Positions 4,520-5,660 of a stretch of DNA of 5,660 nt are shown here, in pieces. A model generated the notes under the pieces. It was not told the origin of the DNA. It did not search any database and saw only the letters and a list, made by a program, of their open reading frames with translations. A program made the translations under genes and the position numbers. This DNA is from JAPLYB01 sp964500015 (lineage in GTDB: Archaea; Nanobdellota; Nanobdellia; Pacearchaeales; UBA284): positions 1 through 5,660 of the forward strand of contig CAZCMN010000044.1 in the NCBI GenBank assembly GCA_964500015.1, read 5' to 3'. Position 1 is the first letter of the stretch, and each line of letters begins with the position of its first letter.

Positions 4520-5660
4520 ATGCATAACCATAAACATTTATTAAATTTTTTATTAAATAGAGAATTAGATAGTCTTTACTTAACTGTTGCTGTAAAATCC
4601 TTTACTTTTGGGATGATTGGAATTTTTTTACCTTTATTCTTGTTAGATAGGGGATTTCCACATTCAAGTGTTTTGTTTTTCTTTGTTATTAATTTTATAT
4701 CTTTTTTATTATTATGCTTAATAACCCCCAAAATAATAAATAAAATAGGCCTAAAAAAAACAATTTTTATTTCAATTCCAGTTTTTAGCATTAATCTGTT
4801 TTTGCTTAATATGTTAAATGGATCAATGAATTTCTTATTTTTCTTTATTCCCATATTAAGTGGAGTAGCTTATGCTTTTTTCTGGATTCCATTTCACTCT
4901 GATTTTGCTTTGTCTAGTTCAAGAAAATCAAGGACATCTCAAATAGGAATTGTTCATATTCTTGCAAGTTTGCTTGCAGCCACAGGTCCGATAATTGGTG
5001 GTTTGTTAATTATAAAATTTGGTTTTAATTACTTGCTTTTTATTTCATCAGCAGTAATGTTTTTAGGAATAATTCCTTTGCTTAAAACCAAGGAAATAAG
5101 AGAACAAGAACCTGGAACATTGAAAGATATTTTCAAGTATCTCGATTTTAGGAATAGCATGGGGTTTATAGCTTGTGGAATAGAAGGGGCAGCATATTCA
5201 GTTATGTGGCCTTTATTTATTATTTTAATTTTAAAAGGTTATTTTTTAGTGGGAGTTTATGCTGCAATTCCTTTAGTGGTTACAATATTTTCAATTATTA
5301 TCACTTCAAGAATTGCAGATAAAAAAGGAACTTGTAAAGTTATTAAATTCGGTTCAATTTTTGTTTTTTTAAACTGGTTTTTTAGGGCTTTTATAACAAA
5401 AACCTGGCATATTTTTGCAATTTCAGTTTTTTATGGTGTAGAAGATCCAATGACCAAAGTAGGACTAGATGCTGTATGTTACAATAGAGCAAGAAAAAAG
5501 CATGTTGTAGAATCTATAGCAGGAAGAGAACTTGGTTTGAATATAGGCAGAATTCTCTCTTTATGTTTATTTATTATTTTTCCTAGCTTTACTTTTGTAT
5601 TTATATTCACTGCCTTAACATCTATCTTATTTGTCATATTCTCCTTGAAGCGTAAAAGAG
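4520..5660 (+). CDS. Major facilitator superfamily transporter (runs off right edge)
   Basis: The frame stays open for 380 codons to the window end. The protein is very hydrophobic, with about twelve membrane segments near residues 20-42, 48-68, 82-99, 104-126, 142-165, 170-188, 214-237, 243-263, 276-292, 297-315, 340-356 and 358-375. This is the layout of MFS secondary transporters. The loop between helices 2 and 3 (PKIINKIGLKK, 70-80) matches the degenerate motif A, and its repeat between helices 8 and 9 is RIADKKG (264-270). The long loop 189-212 (KTKEIREQEPGTLKDIF) is the usual cytoplasmic linker between the two six-helix halves. As all twelve helices are present and the last codons read SLKRKR, probably only a short tail is missing. 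ATG 4520 is the first start after an in-frame stop at 4508-4510 and is preceded by GAGG. The substrate cannot be inferred. The start is divergent from the GTPase gene. Confidence 0.88.
   Translation, partial: MHNHKHLLNFLLNRELDSLYLTVAVKSFTFGMIGIFLPLFLLDRGFPHSSVLFFFVINFISFLLLCLITPKIINKIGLKKTIFISIPVFSINLFLLNMLNGSMNFLFFFIPILSGVAYAFFWIPFHSDFALSSSRKSRTSQIGIVHILASLLAATGPIIGGLLIIKFGFNYLLFISSAVMFLGIIPLLKTKEIREQEPGTLKDIFKYLDFRNSMGFIACGIEGAAYSVMWPLFIILILKGYFLVGVYAAIPLVVTIFSIIITSRIADKKGTCKVIKFGSIFVFLNWFFRAFITKTWHIFAISVFYGVEDPMTKVGLDAVCYNRARKKHVVESIAGRELGLNIGRILSLCLFIIFPSFTFVFIFTALTSILFVIFSLKRKR

Noticed and set aside
4576..4854. Minus-strand Lys/Asn-rich open frame
   Set aside because: It is antisense to the transporter, whose frame is continuous with twelve membrane helices; Lys/Asn/Ile richness is what the complement of Phe/Leu/Ile codons gives.

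Overview
The window looks like a compact, AT-rich archaeal chromosome segment. The archaeal assignment rests on a diphthine synthase gene (dphB, used only to modify archaeal/eukaryotic EF-2), an Ygr210/YchF-like GTPase of the archaeal-eukaryotic type, and TATA-like boxes centred about 24-27 nt upstream of most start codons with no Shine-Dalgarno sequence. The last point suggests leaderless transcripts. The Lys/Ile/Phe-rich proteins, tight gene packing and slightly short proteins fit a small-genome lineage such as a DPANN archaeon (Woesearchaeota/Pacearchaeota-like). That lineage call is inference only.

Layout, left to right. A tRNA-Arg(UCU) lies on the minus strand (33-107), with a hairpin in its leader and a 12-bp inverted repeat joining its 3' half to its trailer. 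Divergent from it is a TatD-family metallohydrolase (216-980, +). Its tail overlaps by 9 bp a convergent 97-aa Cys-containing protein of unknown function (972-1265, -). Next is a two-gene plus-strand operon: an 87-aa three-helix membrane protein (1374-1637), then dphB (1639-2337), separated by one base. Two unrecognised small soluble proteins follow on the minus strand (2342-2668 and 2721-3086). The promoter of the second is framed by an operator-like inverted repeat. A 400-aa GTPase with a C-terminal TGS domain is also on the minus strand (3244-4446). Divergent from it is a 12-helix major facilitator superfamily transporter that runs off the right edge (4520-5660, +). It is the only gene here with a clear Shine-Dalgarno-like sequence.

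The recognisable genes are mostly linked to translation (tRNA-Arg, EF-2 modification, a probable ribosome-associated GTPase), mixed with a hydrolase, a transporter and orphan small proteins. I see no CRISPR array, insertion sequence, phage gene or toxin-antitoxin pair. No new multi-gene system is evident. The points most worth a second look are the tRNA trailer that could refold with the T arm, the inverted repeat around the 3086 promoter, the membrane protein coupled to dphB, and the shortened DphB.
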